Below, one piece after another: positions 45,565 to 45,924 of a stretch of DNA of 45,924 bases. This DNA is from an uncultured beta proteobacterium (GTDB lineage Bacteria > Pseudomonadota > Gammaproteobacteria > Burkholderiales > Burkholderiaceae_C). Below the pieces are notes generated by a model. The model was not told where the DNA came from, made no database searches, and was given only the letters and a program-made list of their open reading frames with translations. The stretch covers positions 1-45,924 of the forward strand of contig CAIKMZ010000045.1 of the NCBI GenBank assembly GCA_903828665.1, read 5' to 3'. How positions within the stretch are numbered: position 1 is the stretch's first letter; every line of letters starts with the position of its first letter. The translations under genes and the position numbers were made by a program.

Positions 45565-45792
45565 TCACTTGATCTCCCTTGCCGGCTGCTTGGCGAATGA
45601 GTACACAGGGGACATGACGTTCTTTCGCTCATCGAAAGTATCAGCAATTCTCAACTCGCGGCGTGAATCATCAATGCGTATGGCCTCGGAGTGTTCCCGG
45701 CGGATTTGCTCCTCGGTGCAGTGGTGGCCGGTTGTTGCCCAATGACCTAGCCACATGATGCGCCAGCGGTATTGAATTTCGGTCTTACTCAT
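45565..45792 (-). CDS. Small hypothetical protein (75 residues)
   Basis: The product begins MSKTEIQYRWRIMWLGHWAT and includes CTEEQIRREHSEAIRIDDSRRE. It is basic and Trp-rich, with no signal or membrane span. It resembles short uncharacterised proteins I have seen in accessory regions of betaproteobacteria, but I cannot name a family. The start codon abuts the boundary of the IS630-type element to its right, so its natural promoter has probably been displaced. Confidence 0.5.
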   Translation of the reverse strand: MSKTEIQYRWRIMWLGHWATTGHHCTEEQIRREHSEAIRIDDSRRELRIADTFDERKNVMSPVYSFAKQPAREIK

Positions 45793-45817
45793 AAGTCAGT
45801 AATTTAGCGGACATTTA

Positions 45818-45846
45818 TTGCCAATTTCAGATTTTTGCTTTATGCT
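45818..45846 (+). promoter_or_regulatory. Sigma70-like promoter of the right-edge transposase
   Basis: TTGCCA (45818-45823) and TATGCT (45841-45846) have an ideal 17-base spacer and match consensus at 5 and 4 of 6 positions. The start codon at 45854 follows only 7 bases after the -10 box, so the transcript would be nearly leaderless, which can keep transposase levels low. Confidence 0.5.
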
Positions 45847-45853
45847 ATGCGGC

Positions 45854-45924
45854 ATGAAGCGAGATGGACGTACTTTGGCTCACAACACGCTCGAAGAGAT
45901 GCGGGGTCTGGCAGTTCAACGCAT
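45854..45924 (+). CDS. IS630-family transposase, N-terminal fragment (partial at the window edge)
   Basis: The 23 visible residues, MKRDGRTLAHNTLEEMRGLA and then VQR, match the N-terminal start of the IS630 subgroup that begins MKxDGRxLxHxTLEEIRxxAVxRV, leading into a helix-turn-helix domain. The rest is outside the window. This subgroup differs, from what I know, from the one whose C-terminal tail ends at base 140, so the two fragments are not simply the two ends of one gene. Confidence 0.75.
   Translation, partial: MKRDGRTLAHNTLEEMRGLAVQR

Larger units (their letters stand above)
45793..45924 (+). mobile_element. Left part of a second IS630-family element (continues past the window)
   Basis: An AT-rich stretch starts about 45793 and leads into a transposase start at 45854. 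A TA at 45792-45793 (or 45800-45801) could be the target site. The sequence AGTCAGTAATTTAGCGGACA may be the terminal inverted repeat. It does not match the reverse complement of the IS end at the left of the window, so the two elements probably differ. The exact boundary is uncertain. Confidence 0.6.

Overview
This window is GC-rich, tightly packed DNA with the gene content and codon style of a betaproteobacterium of the order Burkholderiales, probably Comamonadaceae-like. The assignment rests on protein character, the many ATGA/GTGA start-stop overlaps, and a Comamonadaceae-type repeat peptide ([18 protein letters not shown]) inside methionyl-tRNA synthetase. It is inference, since no 16S rRNA gene or tRNA was seen. 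Both edges of the window lie inside IS630-family insertion sequences, apparently of two different subgroups.

Layout. 0-3.5 kb: the 3' end of an IS630-type transposase joins, at a CTAG site, a hybrid histidine kinase that has lost its sensor region and phospho-acceptor helix. An HD-GYP response regulator and a flavin-reductase-like gene follow. 3.8-6.7 kb: small stress or signalling genes (BON-domain protein, stand-alone CheB-type esterase, 23-residue membrane peptide, SRPBCC protein, small alpha/beta-barrel-like protein). 6.8-11.3 kb (minus): a two-gene molybdenum formate dehydrogenase with the NuoE and NuoF modules fused. 11.6-17.4 kb: an HDOD gene broken by an in-frame amber codon, a FecR/DUF6600 proline-rich protein, ApbC/Mrp and a patatin lipase. 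17.6-19.7 kb (minus): a small membrane protein, a short MetE-like protein and the HpaI aldolase. 19.9-24.1 kb: an RND efflux adaptor-permease pair. 24.3-26.5 kb: metG.

26.6-34.0 kb holds a ribbon-helix-helix regulator followed by six genes encoding a complex I / hydrogenase-4-like membrane complex (HyfB, C, E, F, G and a ferredoxin-HyfI fusion). The proton-pumping residues and iron-sulfur ligands are present, but all four cysteines that bind the NiFe centre are replaced or displaced in the large subunit. It is therefore not a hydrogenase. It matches the poorly characterised energy-converting hydrogenase-related (Ehr) type and is the most interesting system here. 34.2-45.1 kb is a complete glycogen cluster, glgB-glgX-malQ-glgC-glgA-glgP, covering ADP-glucose synthesis, chain elongation, branching, debranching, phosphorolysis and maltodextrin recycling. 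The last 0.8 kb holds small ORFs and the start of the second IS630-type element.

How it fits together. Glycogen storage, formate oxidation and an ion-translocating Ehr-like complex suggest an organism that handles fluctuating carbon and redox supply. A functional link between the formate dehydrogenase and the Ehr-like complex is hypothesis only. A family of palindromic intergenic repeats sits directly 3' of three plus-strand operons (patatin, RND, Ehr). The IS insertion, the amber codon and the repeats show ongoing genome decay and shuffling.
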